A stretch of DNA of 64,000 nt from Deuterostichococcus epilithicus (lineage: Eukaryota > Chlorophyta > Trebouxiophyceae > Prasiolales > Stichococcaceae): positions 992,001 to 1,056,000 of the forward strand of contig JAVTLE010000016.1 of the NCBI GenBank assembly GCA_033439295.1. Direction: 5' to 3'. Below, piece by piece: positions 24,401-35,623 of this stretch. The notes below the pieces were generated by a model. It ran no database searches, was not told where the DNA came from, and was given only the letters and a program-made list of their open reading frames with translations. The position numbers were made by a program, and so were the translations under genes. The number at the start of each line of letters is the position of its first letter. Within the stretch, counting starts at the first letter, position 1.

Positions 24401-27400
24401 CCACGCCGCCGGCGTCGCCGTCCGCAAAGCCGACGTCCATGGCCTCGTCGCCGTCGCCCTGGGGCGAGACAGCCTATTTCGGACATTCCTCTCAACTGTG
24501 TATCGATGCTGTTTGGTGCCGACAGGCTGCCCGCCCCACGGATCCTGCCACGAGCCTGTGCAGAGCCTCGGGCCGCCCGCCAAGAGCACCGACGCGCTGC
24601 GCTGCGCGTTCGAGGATGACAGCGCACAGAACCGGATGAAGGGTCCGAACCTGGGCTGGGCGCTGCAGGGCGGCCTGGAAGCGCTGCGCGGCGTCCACCC
24701 AGGCGGCGGCGGCGGCGGCGCGGCGCGCCACCCCGCTCGGCAGCGGGCCGCCCGCCGGCTGCGGCGCCTCGTGCCCCTCCCCCCGCATCAGCTCCCTCGC
24801 TTCGGAGACCACCCTGGGGCGAATGAGCCACAGGTGTCGCCAGCAGCTGGATCGCATCACGTTCTCCTTGTGGAAATCCGCGGGGCTTGCCGCCAGGACG
24901 CAATGGCGCGGTTCCGAGCAGCATGCGTGTCAGAAGGCGGGGAGCAGCTTGCACCGATAGGATGTGCGCCATACACAGGGGGACAGAACCAGGGCACGAT
25001 GTAGTGGTGCACCTGAGGCGCTTGGTGTGCAGGTAGCGGTTCAGCGCGTGCTTGATGTAGGAGTGCAGGCGCCCGCCGCTGGCGTCGCTGCTGCCCGGCT
25101 CTGCGCCCGGCACCCATCCGGCCGCCGCGGCAGCGTCCTCAAACGCCGTGGCCGCCGCCGCGGCGGCCTGGAACGCCTCGCCTGCAGGAGGGAAACTCCA
25201 TCACGTCCCTGCGTGTTCTACTGCCTCAGGGACAGGTCGCCGCGGCCTCCTCCAAGCGGCTGCGGCACTCACCGCGGCCGTGGGCGAGCCAATGGGAGCC
25301 ATGTAGTCGATACACGTGCCATGCATGCAGGCCGGCTGACGATGCCACCATCGCTGATGCTGCAGTCCCCGTCATGGGCGCTGCACCAGGCTGTGGCACA
25401 TCTGCAGCATCAGCGCCTGAGCGCGCTGCCGTCAGTCACGTGCGTCCAAGTCACCAGTGTTGTGGGCTAGCAAGAGAGGTCCTGCAGCCGGGTGGCAACA
25501 AACCAGGCTCTTCGCACCTGGGGCGCCCCCGGCGGGTGGGTGCGGCGCGAGGCGGCGCTCCACATACGCGGCAGCCAGCCGCGGCCACAGCAGCGCGCCC
25601 AACTCCGTGATCACCTCCGCGTCATCTTGCAGGACCTGGCCTGCGAGGCAGCCGGCTAAACGTGTTCAGCAGGGACTCTTGACTGGGTTTGTGGGGCCAA
25701 GGGCAGTCACCTCAGCTCTGGGGTTGGTCCTGCGTCGCCCTGCAGCACTCTGGCCTGCGTGGCAGGAGTTTTGAAGGTGGATTTTGAACAGCCTATCGTG
25801 CGAGAGTCACGGCAGCGCGCCCAGCTTTGCCGCCGCCTCTATTTTATTAGGCCTGCAGGGCCTCCACTTCATTCTTTAAAAAAAGGGTGTGGAACATCAC
25901 AATACGCACATCCATCGAGTTGGCACATGCTGGTGAGGAACTCAGCCGTGACATCCTGCAAATAAGCTGCTGCCTGCCTGTGGTGCGTGAGTGATGTGAG
26001 GAGGCGCTAGGTGGCTGAGCGAGGCCGGAGGCGTGCAGATATTGCAATACACAATCCGCTGTGGCTGCGGCAGTATGCTCAGCGCTGTGCATTTAAGCGT
26101 GCCGCAACACTAGGCAGGCAGTCCGGTCCTCGGCAGCATGGACAGAACGATGGAGTGCATGCAGGTAACGACGGCCGCGCGCCCAGCAGTCAAGTCCTCT
26201 AGGTATGCCTGCAGCTGCGGCCCACAAACGCAGTTCTGGCAATGTCAGCCGCCAGGGCTGTGAGCACGCATGTCCTAACCATGGTCACCGCTCAGCGCGA
26301 AAGACCCTCATTCAGGTGTTCCATCTGAAGTGGAAGGTTGCATCACTCACAAATGATTCGCACCTGCCACAAACTGCAGCACGGAGAGCAGGGCAGCCTC
26401 CAGGGTGGCGTCTTCCGCCGCCTCCACCTCGCGCCATGTCAGCGTCGCGTCGCCGTTGCCGTGCTGCACCGCCGGCCAGCCGCCGGGCCAGCCGTCCAGC
26501 AGCGGCACCAGCGTCTGGCTCTGCGGAGTCCAGGCGGCCCCACGGTGTTGATGCTAGGCTGGTCTGGTTTGGTGGTTGCCAATGCAAGGCATTCGAAACA
26601 TCCGCAAGGCGGGAGCCTGGACAGCACTTGCAAGCTGCAAGTGACGCTTGAGACGAGGGTCGTTCTGGGGCTCATGTCGCATGGCGCCGCATCGTTGTGC
26701 CAGCGTGCAGCGCAGTACACCACGCATGGTGCAAGCATCTGCACAAGCCCACATCTTCAGAAACGCCCACAGCAAGGGAGCCGCACCAGCAGGAGGCCGG
26801 ACAGCCAGGCCAGGCGGCGGTGCCGGGCGCCGAGCGCCTCGAGGGCGCGCCACGCCTCGCCCGGCGGCGCGCCTGCTGGCCCCAGCCGCTGCGCCGCCCA
26901 CAGCTGCCCGGCCGCGGCGTCCGCCCACACTCCCTGCTCCAGGGCCGCCTCCACCAGCTGTGCGTGGAGAAGCCATGGGGCTGGACCTCTGGTTCAGTTT
27001 TGGCTCAGAATCGCAAATCAGAAGTTGGAGGGATTATGGCACCGGCACTGCTCCCGGGCGGCTCCTCCAACGGCTGCACACTGAAGAGGTTGTCTTTTTC
27101 TGCGGGTGAATTGCTGGCAGCAAGGTGTTTGCCAAAGCAAAGGAAGTTAGGACGATGCGCCAGCGTCGCGCCAATATTGATGCGACGATGCGCCAGCGTC
27201 GCGCCAATATTGATGCGACGCTGGCGCATCGTCCTAACTTCCTTTGCTTTGGCAAACGTTGGTGCGACGCCAGCGGCACTGCATCGCAGCTGGGTCCATT
27301 CGCAGGAGGCCAGGCACAGGGCTGCTTGCCACAAAGCACACAGAACCGCATAGGTGTGGACACAGTCATTGTGCGGATGTTTCTTCTCCGAGAAGAGGCA

Positions 27401-28330
27401 AGGGCAGCAGCGCAGCAGCACACCTCCAGCAACGAGGCCTGGCGCGAAGCAAACTCGGCGTGCAGCATCGCCACTGCGGCGTCAGGCGGCTGCGCCCCTG
27501 GCTCCGCCGCCTCGGCCGTCTCACGCTCAACCTGCCGCGCCGCCCAAGCCGCATTGCTGTATGCGCCTGCAACGTGGGACCAGGACACCATGGCATGCAG
27601 CACTGACGTCGATCCACATGCGTAGCTGCATGGCGGCGGGCAGAGAAGGGGCCTGTTGCTGCTGACACCATTCTTTGGGCAATGTCCGCCCGCACATTGG
27701 GCCTCTCGTCACTTTGCAAGATCGGCAAGCTTAGTCCACGCAGGAGCTGCGACCTTGGCACTGTACCTTACCTGCATCGACCTGCGCGACGAAGTCGTCC
27801 AGCCGCGCCTGGAGGTCCGATGCGACCGCCGCAACGGCTATCTCCCCCCGCAGCGCCGCCAGCCTGGCGCCCAGCTCGGCGTGCTGCGCCGCCAGGGCGA
27901 CGATCTCGCCGTCCGGCAGGCCCCGCGCAACGGCGTCGACGTCCGCCGCTCTCGCCGCAGCGTCGAGATCGTCTGCGGTGGTCAGCACTCCATGAACGTG
28001 CTGGTGTGCAGGTTAGCGGGGCGTGCGGCGCTGCACGACACCTTGCAGCGTACAATGCAACGGGTCTGTGCGCACCGGCATCGAGGGGCTGCGAATAGTG
28101 CTGCGCGGCCTGTGCGTACACGGTGTGTAGCACCTGCACCACCATTGTCAAGAGTCTCTTGCATCAAGTCATGCGCGGCCCGCGCCTATTCATGACGCTT
28201 CTCAGATGCACAGGTACGCTGCAGTGCGCAGAGGCATGTCAGCAAGACTACAGCGCTTGAGTCACCTCCGACTGGCGGGTCTCGAGGCGGTCCAGGTACT
28301 CCTGCAGCAGCGCCGGCGTGAGGCCCTGCA
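21494..28330 (-). CDS. ZW10: ZW10-like protein (Dsl1/RZZ tethering family)
   Basis: ZW10 homologues act in Golgi-to-ER vesicle tethering (Dsl1 complex), and in animals also at kinetochores. Evidence is a series of minus-strand helical exons in family order: about 28326-28262 (LLQEYLDRLETRQSE), about 27970-27770 (long heptad-like helix, GLPDGEIVALAAQHAELG), about 27560-27420, about 26960-26800, 23603-23272 (LAALRHNDAWHLAALL, like the ZW10 N-D-C/L-A-H segment), about 22996-22850, about 22435-22270 (DIGMEESEELPQILHTLVDD, matching the ZW10 D-I-x-x-E-E-S helix), an exon ending 21769 (IRDWWGTGALQA, SHLVRALFEPTDMRS) and a 7-residue final exon 21517-21494. The C-terminal ALF-x-x-T-x-x-R signature is the strongest point. 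Start codon and several exons are unresolved. An intron carries the 131-base foldback. Confidence 0.72.
23185..23340 (-). repeat. Decayed copy of a ZW10 exon end
   Basis: GTCGGCGCCGG occurs at 23301 (exon, minus-strand reading AELLAGADHFRK) and at 23190 with flanking similarity over about 45 bases (AGLLAGADHG then stop). Unlike the other cases, this copy is downstream in gene direction and repeats the exon 3' end, 111 bp away. Confidence 0.65.
23811..23823 (+). repeat. Telomere-like motif in a ZW10 intron
   Basis: GGTTTAGGGTTTA, nearly two telomere units in the TTTAGGG orientation. Confidence 0.55.
27127..27257. repeat. Foldback element: perfect 43-bp inverted repeat enclosing tandem 33-mers
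   Basis: The left arm 27127-27169 starts GTTTGCCAAAGCAAAGG, and the right arm 27215-27257 is its exact reverse complement. Inside, a 33-base unit is repeated exactly at 27151-27183 and 27184-27216; its CAATATTG core is itself palindromic, so pairing continues with few mismatches to the centre. It lies between coding segments of the ZW10-like gene. Probably a short non-autonomous foldback or MITE-like element. No clear target-site duplication was recognised. Confidence 0.9.
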
Positions 28331-28913
28331 GCAGACAATCGCAAACCGCGTCATGCATGATAAAGATGGCAGCGCAGCCTCTTTTCAGCAGGGTGCTGCA
28401 GGCGCCACAGCTCGCTGATGACCGCAAACCACACCAGAACTGTCACCTGATCCTGAGCCCTGGCCGGCAGCAGCTGGTGCAGTATGTCAGTCATCCCTGA
28501 TCTGCCAGGGCTGCTTCAAACTGGGGAGCGCCAAAGCCTCGACTGTGCTACCGTGTGGGAAAGAATTCCCAGCCATAAACGAGGATATCCAGCGCCGAGG
28601 GCATCAAACTCTGCGGAGATGACATCTGTGTCTGTCGACAAACACAAATTTCAGCGGTAACGATCGCGTCCAAGTTGCTGTGTGCAATCCTGGCGCTGTC
28701 CAAACTTCGAGGCTTGCGAGCCCCTGTCGACTTGTGCAGTTGTGTGCCTGCTGAAAGCTTGCAAACATCAGCGCCCCCGCCAGATTGGTTTGCAGCGCCC
28801 TGTCTAGATGTCGCTGTCAGACAGGTGCAGTTGCAGCGATTCTGCATGCTTGCACATGCCGTTCTTGCATCTCGGACATATGTAGGTCTTGAATTAATCA
28901 ACAAAGTGCTACA
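28331..28913. promoter_or_regulatory. Divergent region between ZW10-like gene and CYP97C
   Basis: Both genes point away from this interval, which should hold the promoters and possibly the unresolved first ZW10 exon. A 118-codon minus-strand open frame (28548-28904) has no protein-like features. No defined element was recognised. Confidence 0.4.
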
Positions 28914-31900
28914 ATGGCCACCATAATGGGGCAGCTAGCAGGGGGCCGCCTGCACACCTTGCCTGTGGCACCAGCAGCACCCTGCCAGCACCTCCGGCGC
29001 GGCCAGAGGTGCTTTGCGCCAGCAGATAGCAATTATGGGAGATCTTTCGAGCAGCAATGCCACCGTCGGCGTGATGCACACGTGGCCCGGGCCCAAGCAA
29101 CACAAGAAGCAGACGAGGCGCGGCGCCTCACTGACTGCTGCTGTCATTCCCCACGGGCTGCTCTTCAACTGTTCAGAACCGCCTGAACTCCGCTTCTATC
29201 AGAAAGTTCTGCACTGCATGCTACAAAGCGCACAATTCGACGATGCAGAGGACCATGCATCGCAAGGACATGCAGACGCATCCCGTCGCCAAAAACATGG
29301 CCTTATATGCAGGAGACCTACGATCTGGACGCGCCGCTGGACGAGACGTCGCGAAAGCTGATCGACGCGGCGGGCGCAGGGCAGTCCAACATGTCGCCGG
29401 GCTGGCTGACGGAGCTGGGCCGCCTGTGGGGCGGTACCTCGGTAAGCCTCTGCACATCCGCCTATGCAGGCCTGGCAGCGGCGCAAACATCAGACCAGCC
29501 TCTGTACCTTGCCGGAGGCCGCTGCATGCCTTCAGCGCACCGCCGCCGCATTGGCATCTGTCAGCGTCGCTACTAGTCGCACCACGGCGGAGGGGCGGAG
29601 GCTGCATGCCCGTCAGCATTGGAGCTGTAGTAAGCGCCCGACCGGCCGTAGCCTGGGCAGCGGCACGGGGGGAGGAAGGGGCTGCAATGCAATCCAATTC
29701 GCAGAGGTCCATCCCACGGGCCTGCTGTCACAACAAATTGCCGCTGCCCGCAGGACGTGCCGGTGGCGGACGCAAAGCCGGAGGAGATCAAGGAGCTGCT
29801 GGGCGGCGCGCTGTTCAAGGCGCTGTACAAGTGGATGGTGGACACCGGCCCCGTGTACCTGCTGCCCACTGGTGCGGCGCCGGGCCGGCAATCAGACACT
29901 GGAATGAGGACACCGGGAAGTCGCAGGCCCGCTTCCCTTCTGCGGCTGCCTGCGCAAGGTGTCGAGCTGCAGGCCGGGAGTGGACTGCGGCTCTGGGAGG
30001 CGACTGGCATCGGCGCTCGTGCCTGCGGCTGGGAATGCTGCCTCACGAGGTTGCGGCAGCAGTGACGCCAGAGTTTGCCCTCAGGGAGAAAGGACCCTCC
30101 AGCCCAGTGGGCGTGCACGCACCGGACACAAATGACGTGGGTTCCTGGAGTCAGATGCAGTTGCCCGTGCCGCAGGTCCCATCTCCAGCTTCTTAGTGAT
30201 CTCCGACCCGGCGGCGGCAAAGCACGTGCTACGCGCGACCGACAACCCCAAGCGGCCGCTGTATGACAAGGGCCTTGTCGCTGAGGTGCCTCCTCAAGTG
30301 TTATGGAACATCTGCTGGCATGATACAACTCGCTGTGGAGGTTCAATGCACTTCCATTACATATGTGCTCTCCCCCGGCCCACAAGCTGCACACAGCCGC
30401 ATGTGCAGGCCGCACGAACCGACAAGGTTGCCAAGCTCGAGCGCGCCGGTTTCCCAGTGCGCTCACAGCGCCGGCTGCGGCAGACGCAGCAGGCTTGCAG
30501 GCCAGGCCGGGGCCGCTGGTGCAATCTTCTGGGCCGCCCCAGGCGGCGCAGCTCCCCACTCCGTCTATGACTCACTGCCTCCGGCCCTGAAATTCAGACC
30601 CGGCGCCGTCTGCCCTGCGTGCAGGTGTCCAGGTTCCTGTTTGGCGACGGCTTCGCGATCTCGGGCGGCGACGGCTGGCGGGTGCGCCGCAAGGCGGTGG
30701 GGCCCTCCCTTCACCGCGCCTACCTGGAGACCATGATCGACCGCGTGTTTGGGCCCTCCGCGCTGCACCTCAACGACAAGCTGCAGGCAAGAGGCGCCCC
30801 GAAACGTCTTGTGCTGCTTGTGGCAATGGTCTTGACAACGCAGCTTTGCGCATGCTGCCGGAGGAAGGAGGCCAAAGAAAGGAGGAGGGAAGAGGGAGAA
30901 GGTTGTGGCGGTAGCGGGGCGAATGGGATGGCCAGGCAGGGGGCAGAGGTAACCATGGCGTGCTGGCTGCGCAGGCGGCGGCGACGTCGGGGGAGGCGAT
31001 CGACATGGAGGCGTGCTTCTCGCAGCTCACACTGGACGTCATCGGCAAGGCGGTATTTAACTACGAGTTCAACGCCCTCACCACCGACAGCCCCCTCATC
31101 CAGGTGCCCCTGATGTTGGCTGCTCCACCTGTGCAGCAGGGACGGAGCGGCGTGTTCGTGACGAGCGCAGCAGCGCAAGTGAGGGCGGTGCAGTCCAATG
31201 TGCATCTGGACACCCTCGACCTGGGATGCAGCCTGCATGCGCAGCCAGGCATGCCCTTGCTGCGCCGTGACGCGCCGCAATGCGGTCAACGGGCGGAGAG
31301 AGGCCCACGCTTGCTAAAGTCACCACGATGCAGCAAACATCGAGGCAGCTCCGGTTGCTCTCGCCCTGTACAAATCGGCATGGCTGACTGACGCTGTTTG
31401 GCGCCCCGCTTCAGACCCTAAACCCTAAAGCCTCTGCTCTGTGCGCGGCAGGCGGTGTACACGGCACTGAAGGAGACGGAGTCGCGGGCGACAGATCTGC
31501 TGCCGGTGTGGAAGGTGCCGCTGCTGTGTCAACTGGTGCCGCGCCAGCGCAGGGCCACACAAGCTGTGGAGCTGATCCGACGCACCACTGAGGAACTCAT
31601 CGCCAGGTGCACAACCCTATGATCTGGGCGCGCAGGCTCAGGTGAGGGGTTTGGGGGTGGCTGGGGGCACCGCGATGGGCGCTGCCACGGGGCGGGGGTC
31701 GCCGCCGGTTGCGGGCTGCTGCAGCCGATGCAGGGTCGTGCAGACGGCGGCAAGCCTGTTTCGGTGCCGCGGGCACCCCGGCACGCGGCGACGCGGCGGG
31801 CGCATTCGGCGACCGGCTGGCGGCGGAGCAACCGCTGCGTGGGGCGGGCAGACTTCCTGCTGCTTCCTGCTGCCCAGGCGCCGCGCATGCGCGCGGTGCC

Positions 31901-34900
31901 CCTTCATGCCGATGTGCGCGCCCCCACCCTGCCGCGCAGGTGCAAGGCGATCGTGGATGCAGAGGAAGCAGATCGTGGGAAGCAGGGCTTCGAGGAGGGC
32001 TACCTCAACGAGGGGGACCCCTCAGTGCTGCGCTTCCTCATCGCCTCACGGTGCGTGTCCAGTGCGGCAGCGACCAGCGACCAGCCTCGCAGCATTCCTG
32101 AGAGGCATGCCGCGCCCCGGCTGTCGGCAGCGCCGCTGCGACGCTTCCACGACTCTCCGAATTCGCCTGGGGCAAGACTGGACCTTTGCGGGTCAGTCTG
32201 CCGCCTTGCGGGCTTGCTGTCTCGCGGCCGGAGTGCACACCATCTGACTAGTCAGTCCGGCATCGTCAGGACCTCTGGGTTCGCGCCGCAGGGAGGGAGG
32301 TAGCGGAGAAGCCGCTGCTGCGGGGCCGCTGGCGGGCAATCAACCGGCAGCAACACAGCCCCGAGCTGCCAGTCCCACACTTAAGCCTCAGCCAAGTCTC
32401 TCAGCGTGTTCCGCAGGCAAGCGGCGGCAGAGGAACAACCGCGGGGCGCCCAGCTGCCCCATCAGTGCTGCTCTCGAGATCGTGGCAATGCAGGGATCTT
32501 GAGGTTTTGAGGCCTCGAACCATCTTGCAGGGAGGAGGCCGCGTAGAGGCAGCTGCTGGAGGACCTGCTGTCCATACATCAATGCTGCTCCGGAGATCGT
32601 AAGCGTGCAGGACATGATCATCATATCATTCTGCAGCGAGGAGGTCGCGGAGAAGCAGCTGCGGGACGACCTGCTGTCCATGCTGGTGGCGGGGCATGAG
32701 ACCACCGGCTCCGTGCTCACCTGGACGCTGCACCTGCTGGCGGCGCACCCCGAGACCCTCGCAAAGGCGCGAGCAGCCCTGTCCACAACGTGCAACTCTG
32801 CCCGCGACTGTGCAGTGCCGCCCCCCGCCGCCTACCAGTCTTCACCAGCGCATCCCTCATCTCCCGCATGCGCTCATCGCTGCGCGAGAGACCCCGCTGA
32901 GGGGGCCGACCCTGCGCGGATGGCCCGCCAGGGTCGGGCGCACAATGGTCGCGGTAGTGAGTTCCACCGTGCATCGTGGGCACGCATGTGTGGCGTGACG
33001 TTTCCAGGCGCACGAAAAGCTGAAGCCATGTGCTGGCCGGAAGGTCACGGTCGGGCGTTGCAAAGACACGCCGCGCTCAAAACACATCACGAATCTCTTA
33101 TAGTCGTTTTGTATTTACTTTGTCCCACCTTCCCAGGCGCACGAGGAGGTGGATCGGGTGCTGGCCGGCAAGTCGCAGCCGAGCGTGGCGGACTACATGG
33201 CGCTCAAGTACACGATGCGGTGCGTGAACGAGAGCATGCGGCTGTACCCGCACCCGCCGGTGCTGCTGCGGCGCTCCATGGTGCCCGACGAGCTGCCGGG
33301 TGCGCCGCTGCCCCTGTGGCTCTCCGGCCCCATCCCTGCCTCATCGGACCCCGTGTGCTGGACGGACGGCGCAGCCAGCCCGCGCATCGCGCAACCGCGG
33401 AGCTGTGCACCCCCACGCTCTGCCCTGCGGCCCTGCACCGGTGGCGCCCGCCATGGAGAAGAAACTCCAAGTCGCCGCACCGCCGGAGTGGTGCTTCACA
33501 AGGGCTTCAAGCAGCAGAGGCGCCCAGAATGTGTCGATGGCATCGCCACCGTCCTTTCCTCCAACTGGCGCATTGCTGCCCTACCCCGCAGGCGGCTACA
33601 AGCTACCAAAGGGGCAGGACGTCATGATCAGCGTCTACAACCTGCACCACTCACCGGCAGGTACAGCACAAGTCCAGCCGCCACGGCGGCTGTGCCACGG
33701 CGGCTGTCTGGCAGGCTTCCTGGAACCCTTCCTGTCACTTGCTCACTGACTGCCCCACCTATGTGGGATGCATTGGTGTTGAGATCGTCTATCCTAGGGT
33801 GCAACGACCCTGTGCCTGCTTCGCATGCCACTGGCGCCGCCGGCTGTGCTGCTCGCAACCCTCAATCGGGCCGTAGCATCACCTGTCTTCACACACGATT
33901 GCTTCACCCGCTCTTGCAGTCTGGGACGACCCGGAGGAATTTCAGCCAGAGCGCTTCCCGCTGGATGGTCCCGTGCCCACGGAGCAGAATACCGACTACC
34001 GCTACATCCCCTTCAGCGCCGGGCCCCGGTACATTCTCTAATCATCTGCATCATCAAATAAACTGTGGCATTGAACCCTGGCATTGCAAAAAATTGCAGC
34101 GCGCCCTTGCTCTGGAGCTATCAAAGCAGCTGTGCACTGCGCAATGCCTCGTCCACTGCGGCTGCAACCACCGTTTGCTGCACGACGCCCTCATCCTGCT
34201 GCATGTTGAGCTGAGTGCACTGTTGACATGAGCACTTGCGGCCGGCCCATGGTTGCAAGTCAACAGTGCACAAGCGCGCCAAGGGGCTGCTGCATGCTTG
34301 AGCTCCGACAGCCGGCACTGGCAGCCGGGAGACGGCCACTGCGCGGGAGGCATATCCACAGACTCGCCTGCCTGCCACCGGAGCATCGAGCTGCTGGCCA
34401 CCGCCGGGCATCGACACAGGGAGAGCTGCCTGTCGGGTGCTATGTTCTGTTGAGAAACAATTCGGTATCCCGTGCCGCACGCGTGCCGCAGGAAGTGCGT
34501 CGGCGACCAGTTTGCGCTAATGGAGGCGGTCATCGCGCTGGCAGTGCTGCTCAAGCGCTTCACCTTCCGCGCAGTGCCCGGTTCCGACCCCGGCATGACC
34601 ACCGGTGCGTGTCAGGTTCCAGAAGTTGAATTCTGTCTGGTCAGTCCAATGGTGTTCATCCATGCGAGTGCCCGAGCAGCCATGCTTCCCAGCTGTGCTG
34701 CTTGCACTGTCCCTGATGTCGCTGGTGGCTCCAGGAGGCGTCTTCAGGCATGATGCCCAGTGTCAGCGTGTTGGTGATTGGGGGATAATGTCAGTATGGA
34801 TTGCCGATTCCGGTGTTTGGAAGAGCAGTCAGTCGCCTGCGAAAAATGCTCGCTTATGACGCTATGCAGGTGCCACGATCCACACACAGAACGGGCTGTA

Positions 34901-34970
34901 CATGTATGTAACAGAGCGGGACGGCGCGCGGCAACCTGGGCAGCAGGACCAGTTGGTGTTGACAGCTTGA
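28914..34970 (+). CDS. CYP97C: CYP97C-type cytochrome P450 carotenoid hydroxylase (LUT1-like)
   Basis: CYP97C hydroxylates the epsilon ring of alpha-carotene derivatives on the way to lutein in plastids. Exons 2-14: 29313-29441, 29754-29871, 30176-30285, 30625-30786, 30975-31103, 31452-31606, 31940-32050, 32637-32766, 33137-33299, 33592-33660, 33920-34028, 34492-34604, 34870-34970; all join in phase to 532 residues plus exon 1 from ATG 28914, whose donor I could not fix. Motifs: [31 protein letters not shown] (I-helix oxygen site), [17 protein letters not shown] (ExxR), [24 protein letters not shown] (heme Cys) and [12 protein letters not shown]. The last two with YPHPPVL separate CYP97C from CYP97A/B. 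The start region is Arg-rich, consistent with a transit peptide. Introns after LNDKLQ (30787) and ETLAK (32767) begin with GC. Confidence 0.95.
31415..31429 (+). repeat. Interstitial telomere-like repeat in a CYP97C intron
   Basis: ACCCTAAACCCTAAA, two plant-type telomere units, 22 bases before the exon at 31452. Confidence 0.7.
32288..32690 (+). repeat. Two decayed copies of the CYP97C I-helix exon start
   Basis: The real exon begins at 32637 ([16 protein letters not shown]). A first copy at 32288-32327 keeps GAGGTAGCGGAGAAG. A second at 32527-32580 keeps GGAGGAGGCCGCGTAG (with a TAG stop) and CTGCTGTCCAT. The second belongs to a tandem duplication of about 110 bases, because the preceding intron sequence (GAGATCGT...ATGCAGG / GTGCAGG) is also repeated. 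Confidence 0.85.
33001..33190 (+). repeat. Decayed copy of a CYP97C exon start ([12 protein letters not shown])
   Basis: CCAGGCGCACGA occurs at 33004 and again at 33133 (true acceptor, exon from 33137). Downstream, GTGCTGGCCGG is shared in both. The first copy reads [12 protein letters not shown], shifted out of frame, 129 bp upstream of the coding copy. Confidence 0.85.
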
Positions 34971-35623
34971 GCGAAGGAGCCCCGGTTGCATGATGTTTTC
35001 GAGGTTGGAATGGAGTGCTTTTGGGCATTGGGTTTTTGGCGGCCAGTTTCCTAGAGAGGCAGTTACTTGAAACCAGCATAGTCGTCTAAACCAAGCACTT
35101 TTGTATCCGTCACCTTATCTTCGATCATCGCCATCAATCATGTTGTACAGGGCTGACACGCAACCTGAGCACACCTGAACGGTCCCGCTGAGTACGGTAA
35201 ACACAAAGTGCGAAATCATATGAGCAGATTGTGTAGACAAATAGGCCGCCCCCCAAGCTGGGCTCACACGCGCGCAACGGTGAGCTCGTCTCACGTATGG
35301 CGGCAACAGCACGGTGCCACAGCCCTGAAACGCAGGTGTGGCAAATCCAAATTCCCAGGTGTCTGGCGGGCTCCAGCAGGCAATCGGCTGCTAGAGCCAA
35401 CAAAACCACGGTGCATCATGCTCAGGTGTAATCCGAGTGTCATCCACATGTCACAGTTCCCGGTCCTTGGTCCTTGATTGCAGCCACGCCCCTCAGCGCC
35501 GGGGAAGGAGGGCGGCAGCTCCAATGCAGGCCAGTCCGTCAGCCCGTCGCCAATTGTTGCAGGCCACAGCGCAGCATGGGCCTCCGCTTCCGCTGTGGGC
35601 TTCCCTCGGTGCTTCAGCAGCAG
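34971..35623. other. Intergenic, convergent 3' ends of CYP97C and MYB genes
   Basis: Holds the CYP97C 3' end; GGTGTAATCC near 35425 contains TGTAA, a candidate poly(A) signal 455 bases after the stop. No gene was recognised. Confidence 0.4.

Noticed and set aside
23821-25113. 430-codon minus-strand open frame
   Set aside because: Arg/Gly/Ser-rich shadow crossing introns and exons of the ZW10-like gene.
27127-27257. Tandem 33-mers as CRISPR repeats
   Set aside because: Two contiguous copies without spacers, enclosed in an inverted repeat; a foldback element explains them.
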